Positions 27,191 to 35,200 of a stretch of 64,000 bases of DNA are shown here, piece after piece; position 1 is the first letter of the stretch, and every line of letters begins with the position of its first letter. Below the pieces are notes generated by a model that was not told the DNA's origin, did no database searches, and worked only from the letters and a program-made list of their open reading frames with translations. Origin of the DNA: Sphingobacteriales bacterium 16-39-50. GTDB lineage: Bacteria; Bacteroidota; Bacteroidia; Sphingobacteriales; Sphingobacteriaceae. The DNA lies in assembly GCA_002257025.1 (NCBI GenBank), contig NCHA01000001.1:806001-870000 (forward strand), read 5' to 3'. A program made the translations under genes and the position numbers.

Positions 27191-27299
27191 CAGGTTAGTT
27201 CAGTCCTTTCCTCCGGGGTAGTTCCGGCAAGAAATCGCGTTCTATATCAAATTACCAATAGCCGGAAGCTACCTCCTCCGGCAAGGTTTATTTTACCTG
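27191..27299. ncRNA. Candidate structured RNA in a 336-nt gap
   Basis: The region 27075-27410 lacks a credible gene. Within it GGTAGTTCCGGC (27217-27228) pairs with GCCGGAAGCTACC (27261-27273), 12 bp with one bulged G. Outside this, CCTT/AAGG (27205/27283) and CAGGT/ACCTG (27191/27295) can pair across roughly symmetrical bubbles, giving a rod with a central bubble reminiscent of 6S-type RNAs. A short hairpin GCCCT-GCAAA-AGGGC follows near 27326-27340. The downstream aminotransferase has its own promoter-like box, so this would be an independent RNA. I could not match it to a known family and the strand is undecided. Confidence 0.25.
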
Positions 27300-27399
27300 G
27301 AGCTGTTTTTCATTGGGAGAGGCAGCCCTGCAAAAGGGCCTTAATGGAAAAAATATCCGGCAATTTTTCGTCCTATCTATTGCCTGCATTTTATTTATG

Positions 27400-27407
27400 T
27401 ATTTTTG
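27400..27407 (+). promoter_or_regulatory. Candidate -7 box immediately before the aminotransferase
   Basis: TATTTTTG matches TAnnTTTG and ends 3 nt before the ATG at 27411, again suggesting a leaderless transcript. Confidence 0.4.
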
Positions 27408-27410
27408 TAC

Positions 27411-28601
27411 ATGCTTAGCCCGCGTCAGCTTTTTCTGTTAAATACTGCTCAAACATCCCCATTCCCCCGTTTACTTGAAATTGAAAGGGCCGAAGGCATG
27501 TATCTTTACGACCATTCCGGGAAAAGCTATATGGATCTGGTTTCCGGATTTGCTGTTAGCAATATCGGTCATCGTCATCCAAGAGTGGTGCAGGCGATAA
27601 AAGATCAGGCCGACAAATACCTTCATCTCACTGTTTATGGTGAGTATGTGCAATCACCACAGGTCAAGTTTGCAGAAAAGCTATCCTCGATCCTGCCTGA
27701 TTCCCTCAGTTCGGTCTATTTTGTAAACTCGGGTGCTGAGGCCACTGAAGGTGCAATGAAACTCGCCAAGCGTTTTACCGGCAGATCAGAAATTATAGCC
27801 TGCAAAAACTCCTACCATGGAAGTACGCAAGGAGCACTTAGTTTGATGGGTAACGAATACTATAAACAAGCCTACCGTCCGCTGCTGCCAGGAATCCGAT
27901 TTATTGAATTTAACGAACTCACTGATCTTGAGCAAATAAGCTCAGACACTGCTGCTATCATAATAGAAACTATACAAGGAGAAGCAGGCGTTCGTGTCCC
28001 TGATGCTGAATATATGCAGGCATTACGCAAGCGATGTGATCAGACCGGCACCCTGCTTATTCTGGATGAGATCCAAACAGGCTTCGGCCGTACAGGTAAG
28101 CTCTTTGGCTTTGAAAATTTTAATATCAAACCCGACATCCTATTATTAGCCAAAGGTATGGGCGGCGGAATGCCTATCGGCGCATTTATTTCGAACAATG
28201 AGATCATGTCCGTATTGAAAGCGAACCCAATCCTTGGGCATATCACCACATTTGGCGGTCACCCGGTAAGCTGTGCCGCAGGACTTGCCAATCTGGAGGT
28301 AATTCTGGAGGAAAATCTCAATAAGGATGTTGCTGACAAAGAATCATTGTTCAAAAAATACCTGCAGCATCCCGAAATAAAAGAAATAAGAGGCAAAGGA
28401 TTGATGCTGAGTATACAACTAAGTACTTTTTCACAAGTAGAATATGTGAGTAATTATTGCTCCGGTAAGGGTATCATCATCGACTGGTTTTTACATTGTG
28501 ATACCGCGATGCGAATTGCTCCTCCATTGATCATATCTGAAGAAGAGATTAAGCTTGCCTGTAAAATAATCCTGGAAGCACTGGACTCATACCTGCCCTG
28601 A
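27411..28601 (+). CDS. Class III PLP-dependent aminotransferase (acetylornithine/ornithine type)
   Basis: A 396-residue cytosolic aminotransferase. The PLP lysine is in LLAKGMGGGMPIGAF, preceded by LILDEIQTGFGRTGKLFGFE, the class III signature. YFVNSGAEATEGAMKLAKR binds the phosphate. The start MLSPRQLFLLNTAQTSPFP is typical of the group annotated as aspartate aminotransferase family in Bacteroidota. Substrate choice (acetylornithine, ornithine or another omega-amine) cannot be fixed from sequence; no arginine or lysine biosynthesis genes flank it. Confidence 0.93.
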   Translation: MLSPRQLFLLNTAQTSPFPRLLEIERAEGMYLYDHSGKSYMDLVSGFAVSNIGHRHPRVVQAIKDQADKYLHLTVYGEYVQSPQVKFAEKLSSILPDSLSSVYFVNSGAEATEGAMKLAKRFTGRSEIIACKNSYHGSTQGALSLMGNEYYKQAYRPLLPGIRFIEFNELTDLEQISSDTAAIIIETIQGEAGVRVPDAEYMQALRKRCDQTGTLLILDEIQTGFGRTGKLFGFENFNIKPDILLLAKGMGGGMPIGAFISNNEIMSVLKANPILGHITTFGGHPVSCAAGLANLEVILEENLNKDVADKESLFKKYLQHPEIKEIRGKGLMLSIQLSTFSQVEYVSNYCSGKGIIIDWFLHCDTAMRIAPPLIISEEEIKLACKIILEALDSYLP

Positions 28602-28645
28602 AAGTCTACAATAATCAATAGAGATACATTATCATTTTAAACCCG

Positions 28646-28653
28646 TACCTTTG
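28646..28653 (+). promoter_or_regulatory. Candidate -7 box for the DEAD-box helicase
   Basis: TACCTTTGC matches TAnnTTTG and implies a leader of about 43-45 nt before the ATG at 28703. The leader contains a 7-bp hairpin, ATTGCCG-N10-CGGCAAT, at 28666-28689, ending 13 nt before the start codon. Confidence 0.5.
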
Positions 28654-28702
28654 CAGCAATATAAAATTGCCGGCATTTTTAACGGCAATGTAAAATCATT
28701 AC

Positions 28703-29968
28703 ATGTTATTCGAAGAATTAAATATTATTGAGCCTATTTTAAAGGCTTTAAAAACAGAAGGTTATACTGCCCCTACTCCTATTCAGGAACAATCCATACC
28801 AATCATTTTAGAACGCAAAGATCTTTTAGGATGTGCGCAAACAGGCACAGGTAAGACTGCTGCTTTCGCAATTCCGATTATTCAAATTCTGGAAGGTGGT
28901 AAAATATATGACAAAGGGCCCAGAGCGATCAAATGTCTCATTTTAACCCCAACCCGTGAACTTGCGATACAAATCGGCGAAAGCTTTGCTGCTTATGGCC
29001 GCCATACAGGTATGAAGCACGCCGTCATCTTTGGCGGGGTTTCACAGGGTTCTCAGGTATCTGCATTAAAATCAGGAATAGATATACTGATTGCAACTCC
29101 GGGAAGATTATTAGACCTGATCAATCAGAAGTTTGTTCATTTACATTATCTCAAAATATTTGTACTTGATGAAGCAGACCGGATGCTGGATATGGGATTT
29201 ATTCATGATGTAAAAAAGATCATCACCAAGATCCCACAAAAACGTCAAACCTTGTTTTTCTCGGCAACAATGCCGCCTGAAATTCAAAAACTGGCGAATA
29301 CTATCCTTGTAGATCCTGAAAAAGTCGAGGTTACGCCTCCTTCAACTACTGCCGACACCATTGATCAATCTCTCTTTTTCGTAGAAAAAGGTGATAAGAA
29401 AAAATTACTTATCCACCTGCTGAACGATAAGGGTATCAAATCTGCCTTGATTTTTACCCGTACTAAACATGGTGCCGATAAGATCACGAAGGATCTGGTT
29501 AAAGCCGGAATTAAAACAGAAGCGATTCATGGAAATAAATCACAGAATGCCCGACAAAAGGCATTATCTAATTTCAAAAGCGGACAAATCAAAGCCTTAA
29601 TTGCAACTGATATTGCAGCGAGAGGAATTGATATTGACGAGCTTTCGCATGTGATCAATTATGAATTACCGAATGTTCCGGAAACCTATGTCCACCGCAT
29701 TGGCCGTACCGGTCGTGCAGGATCGAGCGGCATTGCGTTATCATTCTGCGATGAAGAGGAAATGGAATACCTGAAAGATATTCAGAAACTGATCGGCAGG
29801 GAGATACCAGTTACCGAAGATCAACCTTATCATATGCGTGCTGCATCCTATATCTTTAGTCAATCGACCAAGAAGAAAGGCAGCTCAGGTAAAAAACCTG
29901 CTCCTGATTCAGCAAGGGGTGCAACAAGCGGGAGTCCGAGAAGGCGCTTCGGCAATAAAAGAAGATAA
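28703..29968 (+). CDS. DEAD-box ATP-dependent RNA helicase (RhlE-like)
   Basis: A 421-residue RNA helicase. Motifs appear in order: Q motif (YTAPTPIQEQSIP), I (AQTGTGKT), Ia (PTRELA), Ib (TPGR), II (DEAD, in LDEADRMLDMGF), III (SAT), IV-V (ATDIAARGIDI) and VI (HRIGRTGRAG). The C-terminus is a basic, Gly/Ser-rich tail ending RRRFGNKRR, suited to RNA binding. The RhlE subgroup takes part in ribosome assembly, RNA turnover and cold adaptation. A hairpin in the leader may regulate it. Confidence 0.95.
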   Translation: MLFEELNIIEPILKALKTEGYTAPTPIQEQSIPIILERKDLLGCAQTGTGKTAAFAIPIIQILEGGKIYDKGPRAIKCLILTPTRELAIQIGESFAAYGRHTGMKHAVIFGGVSQGSQVSALKSGIDILIATPGRLLDLINQKFVHLHYLKIFVLDEADRMLDMGFIHDVKKIITKIPQKRQTLFFSATMPPEIQKLANTILVDPEKVEVTPPSTTADTIDQSLFFVEKGDKKKLLIHLLNDKGIKSALIFTRTKHGADKITKDLVKAGIKTEAIHGNKSQNARQKALSNFKSGQIKALIATDIAARGIDIDELSHVINYELPNVPETYVHRIGRTGRAGSSGIALSFCDEEEMEYLKDIQKLIGREIPVTEDQPYHMRAASYIFSQSTKKKGSSGKKPAPDSARGATSGSPRRRFGNKRR

Positions 29969-29975
29969 AAAAGTT

Positions 29976-30010
29976 AAAAAGGCTCCGGAATCAAACCCGG
30001 AGCTTTTTTA
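29976..30010. terminator. Bidirectional intrinsic terminator
   Basis: GCTCCGG (29982-29988) pairs with CCGGAGC (29997-30003), flanked by AAAAA and TTTTTT. It serves the helicase and, in reverse, the SGNH hydrolase, whose TAA stop (30008-30010) lies in the T-tract. Confidence 0.85.
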
Positions 30011-30673
30011 TTTTTCGGATAATGCCTTGATCATCAGATCAGCAACCAGCTTATTCCCGGCAGGATTCAAATGCACCCTGTCTGTGGTCAAAATCCCGGA
30101 TTCCTTATTTTCAGGATTATTTTTAAGATTATAATCCAAAAATGCCTTTCTAAGATCAACTAAACCACAGGAGTATTTCCGGGCTAATTCGCGAATGATA
30201 TTACTGTAGCGGTTCAGATCACCATCCTGAGCATTACTGAAGTCAGTACGCTCTCCAATTGCTGCAGGGGTACAAACGATAACCCTTATGCCGGCAGCCT
30301 GCATTTTTTTAATCATCGCAGTATAAAATGCAATGAATTTATCCGGGTCGGTACCTGTTTGTGAGCTTTGTTTGTGCCAAACATCATTTACCCCAATATA
30401 CATCACAACCACATCCGGTTTTTTGCTCAAAACATCGTCTTCAAACCTTAAAAAGAGATCATAGACCTTGTTTCCTCCAATTCCGGCACCAATCAGTTCA
30501 TATTCCGGATTTGTTTTCCCGCGTAAAGCTTCCTGCATCAGGGTAATGTATCCCCCTGGCGTAACACCAGCGCGGGTAATCGAATCACCAAAGAATATCA
30601 CCTTAACAGGCTTTTGAATTTGCATGGAACTCATAATTAAAATTACAGCGAATGAGAGGAGTACTTTTTTCAT
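30008..30673 (-). CDS. SGNH/GDSL hydrolase, secreted
   Basis: A 221-residue esterase/lipase-like protein with an N-terminal hydrophobic signal (MKKVLLSFAVILIMSSMQ). The four SGNH blocks are visible: GDS in IFFGDSITRAG (Ser), Gly in LIGAGIGGNKVYD, Asn in YIGVNDVWH, and DRVHLNPAG supplying the Asp/His. Substrates of this family include acetylated sugars and lysophospholipids; the specific one is unknown. It is a single gene convergent with the helicase. Confidence 0.92.
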   Translation of the reverse strand: MKKVLLSFAVILIMSSMQIQKPVKVIFFGDSITRAGVTPGGYITLMQEALRGKTNPEYELIGAGIGGNKVYDLFLRFEDDVLSKKPDVVVMYIGVNDVWHKQSSQTGTDPDKFIAFYTAMIKKMQAAGIRVIVCTPAAIGERTDFSNAQDGDLNRYSNIIRELARKYSCGLVDLRKAFLDYNLKNNPENKESGILTTDRVHLNPAGNKLVADLMIKALSEK

Positions 30674-31221
30674 GTTTGTTTTCTATTTGTATGATTTATA
30701 TTAAAATATGATCCGAAATAAAATTTAATTTAAATTCAGCTAAAGTAGTTTATTCCGCTCATAGCCGCGGAGGCCTAGTCCTTTTTCTTCAGGAAAAAGG
30801 ACCATGCCGAGGAGGAACGACGAGACCATGAGCACCTTAAAAAACAATACACCCTCAGCGAATAAACCCCGCCGCTGTCCCGAAGGCTCGGGACTGCTTC
30901 GAAAGTTAGTATTAAGGCTTGGCTTAGCCCTACCGCACAAGCCGAGGCGGAAAAAAAAGCAAACGGAGAGATACTACTTTGGCCAGAAGACGTTCTATAA
31001 CCATATAATATATTCTTAACCTTTGTCATAATTACGGAGCAGCCAGAGCTCAATTCCTTACTCAATGCTAGGATGCAAACATTCGGGCAAGTTGGAAAGA
31101 AATTATTTGCTATAAAAGTCCAAAGGCTGACCTTTTTCAATATAACGTACCAACTTTGATTTTTAGCAGAACACTTGTCTTTCTCCATTCCCCATTATTT
31201 CCTATTTCCTATTCCCCATTC
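30674..31221. other. 548-nt gene-poor, hairpin-rich intergenic region
   Basis: No convincing gene is present. Three hairpins are visible: GTCCTTTTTC-N5-GAAAAAGGAC (30778-30802), GTCCCGA-N4-TCGGGAC (30877-30894) and a wider near-repeat of TTTATTCCGCTCA (30749-30761) with TCAGCGAATAAA (30855-30866). This resembles a decayed mobile palindrome or a non-coding RNA. From 31001 to 31159 an open frame reads PYNIFLTFVIITEQPELNSL..., protein-like but with no start codon after its upstream stop until an internal ATG, so it may be a gene remnant. A 7-nt repeat array begins at about 31183. Confidence 0.6.
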
Positions 31222-31227
31222 TCAACT
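31183..31227. repeat. Heptamer repeat array at the DUF58 gene stop
   Basis: On the minus strand, heptamers TGAGTTG, AGAATGG, GGAATAG, GAAATAG continue with a 3-nt slip into ATAATGG and GGAATGG. The DUF58 stop codon (TGA, 31224-31222) is part of the first unit. ATT on the plus strand recurs every 7 nt at 31197, 31204, 31211 and 31218. Confidence 0.75.
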
Positions 31228-32142
31228 CATTTTAGATCTCTTAATCAAATACGAATGTAAAACCTGATAAAACCCATCATGAATATCCGCATCAATCAGA
31301 TCAATCTTATATTGCGCACACTTTAGCTTCAGTTCTTTATGGTAAATATCAAAAGCTTCAATATAGGCTTCCTTTACATTATTGGGATGTACTTTTAGCT
31401 CTTCTCCGTTTTCAATATCTATAAAATGATAAGGGCGATTATCAAAATTAAAATCCAACTCCATTTTATGATCCAGAACGTTGAATATAATTACTTCATG
31501 TTTATTATGTTTTAGATGCTGCAAGGCTGAAAAGATCTCTGAAAGACCCTCTTCCGACTCTCCCACGAGCATATCACTAAAAATAATAACCAGTGAACGC
31601 TTATGAATCAGCTCTGCAATCTGATGCAAAGCAGAAGCCACATCCGTACGACTGTCCCTGCCTTTTCTGTTCATTAAACTCTCCAGTTCTGAGAACAGGT
31701 ATTTCTGATGTACCGCTGTTGATTTAGCTGCTGTCGATAATTCCAGCTTATCAGAGAATAAACTCAGACCAAAGGCATCCCTTTGCTTTTTAAACAAGTA
31801 CATTAAAGATGCCGCTGAATAAACAGAAAACAATAATTTATTAAAATCCTTTTCGGGATAATACATCGAAGATGAAACATCCAGAACAATCTGACATCGC
31901 AGATTGGTTTCCTCTTCAAAGCGTTTTACAAACAATTTATCTGTCCGACCAAACAATTTCCAGTCTACATTCTTAACCGAATCGCCTGTATTGTAAAGCC
32001 GGTGTTCTGCAAATTCGACTGAAAAACCATGAAATGGGCTTTTATGGAGGCCCGTTATAAAACCTTCAACCACCTGTCTGGAAAGTAGTTCAAGGTTTCC
32101 AAAATCCTGAAGGTCTTTATAATTTGTAAGATTGGGTTCCAT
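31222..32142 (-). CDS. DUF58 domain-containing protein with von Willebrand A-like fold
   Basis: A 306-residue cytosolic protein. The DUF58 core is GDSVKNVDWKLFGRTDKLFVKRFEEE (residues about 53-78), followed by a vWA-like segment with a MIDAS-type sequence DVSSSM near 88 and FSDML near 190. In Bacteroidota such proteins usually sit beside a MoxR ATPase and Bat proteins; here no MoxR or Bat gene lies within the window, so it is isolated. It begins at ATG 32142 and ends inside a heptamer array. Confidence 0.9.
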   Translation of the reverse strand: MEPNLTNYKDLQDFGNLELLSRQVVEGFITGLHKSPFHGFSVEFAEHRLYNTGDSVKNVDWKLFGRTDKLFVKRFEEETNLRCQIVLDVSSSMYYPEKDFNKLLFSVYSAASLMYLFKKQRDAFGLSLFSDKLELSTAAKSTAVHQKYLFSELESLMNRKGRDSRTDVASALHQIAELIHKRSLVIIFSDMLVGESEEGLSEIFSALQHLKHNKHEVIIFNVLDHKMELDFNFDNRPYHFIDIENGEELKVHPNNVKEAYIEAFDIYHKELKLKCAQYKIDLIDADIHDGFYQVLHSYLIKRSKMS

Positions 32143-32241
32143 ATCCTAAAATAGCATATAAATTCAATCCCCGGAGAGAAAAAAATATTAATCTTTTATT
32201 TGCTTTAAACCTCAGACTATCCGAAAATGGCTCATTTTTCA

Positions 32242-32249
32242 TACCTTTG
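32242..32249 (+). promoter_or_regulatory. Candidate -7 box for the DPP-IV-like peptidase
   Basis: TACCTTTG matches TAnnTTTG. With initiation near 32256 the leader to the ATG at 32313 is about 57 nt, which excludes the TTG at 32247 as start and makes the ATG at 32256 unlikely. Confidence 0.45.
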
Positions 32250-32312
32250 AAAAATATGCCTAACCAGCATATCACCCAAAATCAAAACCGATTTAGCCCT
32301 GAACATTCAAAG

Positions 32313-34457
32313 ATGAATACTAAGTTATCTTATGCCCTTTTTTTAAGCTTACTGCTTTTTTCCTCCTCCATACAAGCCCAATTAAAAGAACTAAATTTTA
32401 AGGAGGTCTTTGTCAGTCCGCCGAAAGATCTGCTTAATCCAATACCAGTTTACCGGGGCTGGGCAGACGATTCACATTATATTGAATATCGTGTGGAAGG
32501 TCAGCAAACAAAGCCTTATACCGTGGATATTCGAAGCGGAGAGGCTGTTCCATCAGTTCCCGCACAAGTTAATATTGCTTCAGTTTTTATAAAAAACAAG
32601 GATGTTTTTTATAAAAGTGCAGCCGGTGTCGAAAAACAATTAACAAAGGATACCCTTCTTGAGAAAAATCCAAGCCTTTCGCCTGATGGAACTCAGGTAG
32701 CATTTACCCGGAATAATGACCTTTATTCAATAGACATAAATACCAATACTGAAACCCGCTATACTAATGACGGGTCTGATGTGATCTATAACGGATGGGC
32801 ATCATGGGTATATTTTGAAGAGATTCTAGGCAGGGCAAGCCGTTATAAGGCCTTCTGGTGGAGTCCCGACAGTAAAAAAATTGCTTTTATGCGGTTTGAC
32901 GACTCTAAAGTTCCTGTTTTTCCGATCTACAACTCCAAAGGACAGCATGGTTTTCTTGAAAATACGAGGTACCCAAAGCCTGGCGACAAAAATCCGGAAG
33001 TTAAAACCGGCATTGTCACCGCTGGTAGCAAAGGAATTGTCTGGACAGATTTTGATCCCAAAATGGATCAGTATTTTGGTACTCCATTCTGGATGGCAGA
33101 TAGTAAATCCCTCTGGATGCAATGGATGAATCGCAATCAGAATAACCTGATCATTTACAGTGTAAACCCTCAAAGCGGAAGTAAAGGCATTATTTACGAG
33201 GAAAAACAAAACACCTGGGTCGACTGGTTTGAAAACATGTATTTTTTTAAGAACAGGCAGGGTTTTATTTTGAAAAGCGATAAAAGCGGCTGGGGACATT
33301 TCTATTATTATGACCTTGAAGGAAACCTTAAAAAGCAATTAACTTCGGGGACCTGGCGTGTCACAGAGCTGCTGATGGTTGACGAAAGAGCCCAGGAAAT
33401 TTATTTCACCGCAAGACAGGAAAACTCAACCCGTAACGACCTCTACCGTGTTGGATTGAAAGGAACTGAAGAACCTCAAAGGCTAACATTTGGAAATTAT
33501 GATCATCAGATCAGCCTCGCACCTGATGGAAAACACTTCATCACAACTTATTCGAACTTAACTACTCCGCCAAAGTCCGCCTTAATGGATACCAAAGGCA
33601 ATGTTATCAGGGAGCTTGCAGATGCTAAAGGTTTAGCATACGATTCCTTCAAAATGCCAAAAACCGAACTGTCTTATTATCAAACCCGCGACGGGCTCGA
33701 ACTTCCAATGACCGTTATTTTACCACTTAATTTCGATCCGGCAAAAAAATACCCGGTATGGATTTCAATCTACGGTGGCCCTGATGCTGGAAGGGTTTTC
33801 GATAAGTGGAGCAGTCCCCTTGGACAAACCTACTGGTGGGCTAAAGAAGGAGTTATACAGGTAGCCATTGATAATCGCAGTTCAGGTCATCTGGGCAAGA
33901 CCGGTATGGATTTCATTTACCGAAAAATGGGGAAATATGAAATTGAAGATTATATGGATGCCGCAATTTTACTTAAATCAAAGCCCTATGTCGACGACAG
34001 CAAAATTGGAATTACAGGCGGAAGCTTTGGTGGATACATGACAGCCATGGCTTTAACCTATGGCGCTGATGTATTTACCCATGGTATTGCCAATTATTCC
34101 GTAACCGACTGGGGATTATATGATACCCATTATACTGAGCGTTTTATGGGGACACCGCAGCATAATCCGGAGGGATACAAGATAACCTCAGTCCTGACCT
34201 ATGCTGATAAGCTGAAAGGAAGTCTGCGCATTGTACATGGCACCATGGATGATAATGTTCACATGCAAAACAGTATTCAACTGATTGATAAATTACAAGA
34301 TTTGAATAAGCATTTTGAATTTATGCTTTATCCGGGTGAACGCCATGGCTGGGGAGGTTCAAAAGCAAGGCATAGTACACAGGAGAATGTGAGATATATT
34401 TATCAGAACATGCTGCAAAAGGCGGTTCCTGGGGATTTTTTGGAGTATTGGAAATGA
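32313..34457 (+). CDS. S9-family prolyl dipeptidyl peptidase (DPP-IV-like)
   Basis: A periplasmic serine peptidase of 714 residues that removes X-Pro dipeptides. The ATG at 32313 begins a signal peptide (MNTKLSYALFLSLLLFSSSIQAQ). The frame is open 66 nt further upstream, but that would bury the signal. Residues about 40-450 form the beta-propeller with the substrate Glu pair in SWVYFEEILGR. The catalytic domain has GGSFGGYM (Ser), MDDNVHM (Asp) and ERHGWGG (His). Such enzymes feed peptide uptake. It is a single gene with a -7 box at 32242. Confidence 0.93.
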   Translation: MNTKLSYALFLSLLLFSSSIQAQLKELNFKEVFVSPPKDLLNPIPVYRGWADDSHYIEYRVEGQQTKPYTVDIRSGEAVPSVPAQVNIASVFIKNKDVFYKSAAGVEKQLTKDTLLEKNPSLSPDGTQVAFTRNNDLYSIDINTNTETRYTNDGSDVIYNGWASWVYFEEILGRASRYKAFWWSPDSKKIAFMRFDDSKVPVFPIYNSKGQHGFLENTRYPKPGDKNPEVKTGIVTAGSKGIVWTDFDPKMDQYFGTPFWMADSKSLWMQWMNRNQNNLIIYSVNPQSGSKGIIYEEKQNTWVDWFENMYFFKNRQGFILKSDKSGWGHFYYYDLEGNLKKQLTSGTWRVTELLMVDERAQEIYFTARQENSTRNDLYRVGLKGTEEPQRLTFGNYDHQISLAPDGKHFITTYSNLTTPPKSALMDTKGNVIRELADAKGLAYDSFKMPKTELSYYQTRDGLELPMTVILPLNFDPAKKYPVWISIYGGPDAGRVFDKWSSPLGQTYWWAKEGVIQVAIDNRSSGHLGKTGMDFIYRKMGKYEIEDYMDAAILLKSKPYVDDSKIGITGGSFGGYMTAMALTYGADVFTHGIANYSVTDWGLYDTHYTERFMGTPQHNPEGYKITSVLTYADKLKGSLRIVHGTMDDNVHMQNSIQLIDKLQDLNKHFEFMLYPGERHGWGGSKARHSTQENVRYIYQNMLQKAVPGDFLEYWK

Positions 34458-34488
34458 TGGGTTAGGCAAATTCAGAGTCAAGGTTTTC

Positions 34489-34579
34489 TGTCTGAACTGT
34501 GATTTTTATGATTAGCGTGATTGTAGTGATGCATACTATCATAATAATCAAGTAAATCACCTGAATCATAGTTCAGACA
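34489..34579. repeat. Palindromic element with 9-nt periodic interior, copy 1
   Basis: TGTCTGAACTGTGATT (34489-34504) and AATCATAGTTCAGACA (34564-34579) are reverse complements with one mismatch. Between them TGATT recurs every 9 nt from the left and AATCA every 9 nt towards the right arm. The 16-nt head is identical to that at 43093-43131. It sits in the 348-nt gap between the convergent DPP gene and trxA. The rest of the gap, 34580-34740, shows no gene. Confidence 0.85.
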
Positions 34580-34750
34580 ACAAACATAAAAGTAGCATTG
34601 AAGCGGCAAAATGGAAAAGTAATTTAGTTTACGGTAGGAATTAATGAATTAAAGGAGGCAGGTTTAGAACAGGGCTGAAAACTATCGTATTCAATGGAAA
34701 CTATTCCAGAATATTTCGCACAGAAATAATTCAAGCTGAACCATTCCCAC

Positions 34751-34786
34751 AAAAAAAGCCCTTCAGGAAATCCTGAAGGGCTTTTT
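34751..34786. terminator. Bidirectional intrinsic terminator
   Basis: GCCCTTCAGGA and TCCTGAAGGGC form a perfect 11-bp stem with A-run and T-run flanks. It lies 20 nt past the trxA stop on the minus strand and far from the DPP stop, so trxA is the main user. Confidence 0.92.
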
Positions 34787-34805
34787 AAAATGATTGTTGA
34801 GGGAA

Positions 34806-35123
34806 TTAAAGCTGCTTGATCAATTTCTCAGCCAGAACCGATTTTGGCACTGCACCAATCTGCTTGTCAACAATTTCACCACCTTTAAAATATAATAAAG
34901 CCGGGATATTCCGGATTCCGAATTTCATTGAAATACCAGGATTGTTATCGACGTTTACTTTTCCGATAATCGCTTTTCCTTCATACTCTTTTGCCAGTTC
35001 TTCAACAACAGGGCCTACCATACGGCAAGGACCACACCATTCTGCCCAAAAATCAACCAATACAGGTTTATCAGACTTAAGGACTAATTCATCGAAGTTT
35101 GCATCTGTTAATTCTAATGCCAT
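34806..35123 (-). CDS. trxA: Thioredoxin
   Basis: A 105-residue thioredoxin, the general protein disulfide reductant. The active site WCGPC is at residues 29-33 within [14 protein letters not shown], and the cis-Pro is in [12 protein letters not shown]. Length and motifs are standard. A well-formed promoter lies at 35150-35180 and a strong terminator follows the gene, so it is monocistronic, downstream of dnaE. Confidence 0.97.
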   Translation of the reverse strand: MALELTDANFDELVLKSDKPVLVDFWAEWCGPCRMVGPVVEELAKEYEGKAIIGKVNVDNNPGISMKFGIRNIPALLYFKGGEIVDKQIGAVPKSVLAEKLIKQL

Positions 35124-35149
35124 AATAATGAGATTTACTGTTTATAATT

Positions 35150-35180
35150 CAAAGATAGTATTCAATATTCCTGCCACAAA
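35150..35180 (-). promoter_or_regulatory. Promoter of trxA (-33 and -7 boxes)
   Basis: On the minus strand TTTG (35180-35177), 19 nt, then TATCTTTG (35157-35150). Both boxes and the spacing fit the Bacteroidota consensus. Transcription should start near 35144, giving a leader of about 20 nt. Confidence 0.65.
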
Positions 35181-35200
35181 TTACTGCTGCTAATGTGACA

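Noticed and set aside
27161..27418. 85-codon plus-strand frame in the gap after the ECF operon
   Set aside because: Composition is not protein-like, it has no family resemblance and it overlaps the paired stems and the -7 box of the aminotransferase gene.
30740..31188. Two minus-strand frames (66 and 137 codons) in the hairpin-rich region
   Set aside because: They overlap each other in different frames, are rich in Ser/Cys/Arg typical of spurious frames, and follow the hairpin sequences.
32826..33338. 170-codon minus-strand frame inside the DPP-IV-like gene
   Set aside because: Antisense to a conserved propeller region, no start context or domain.
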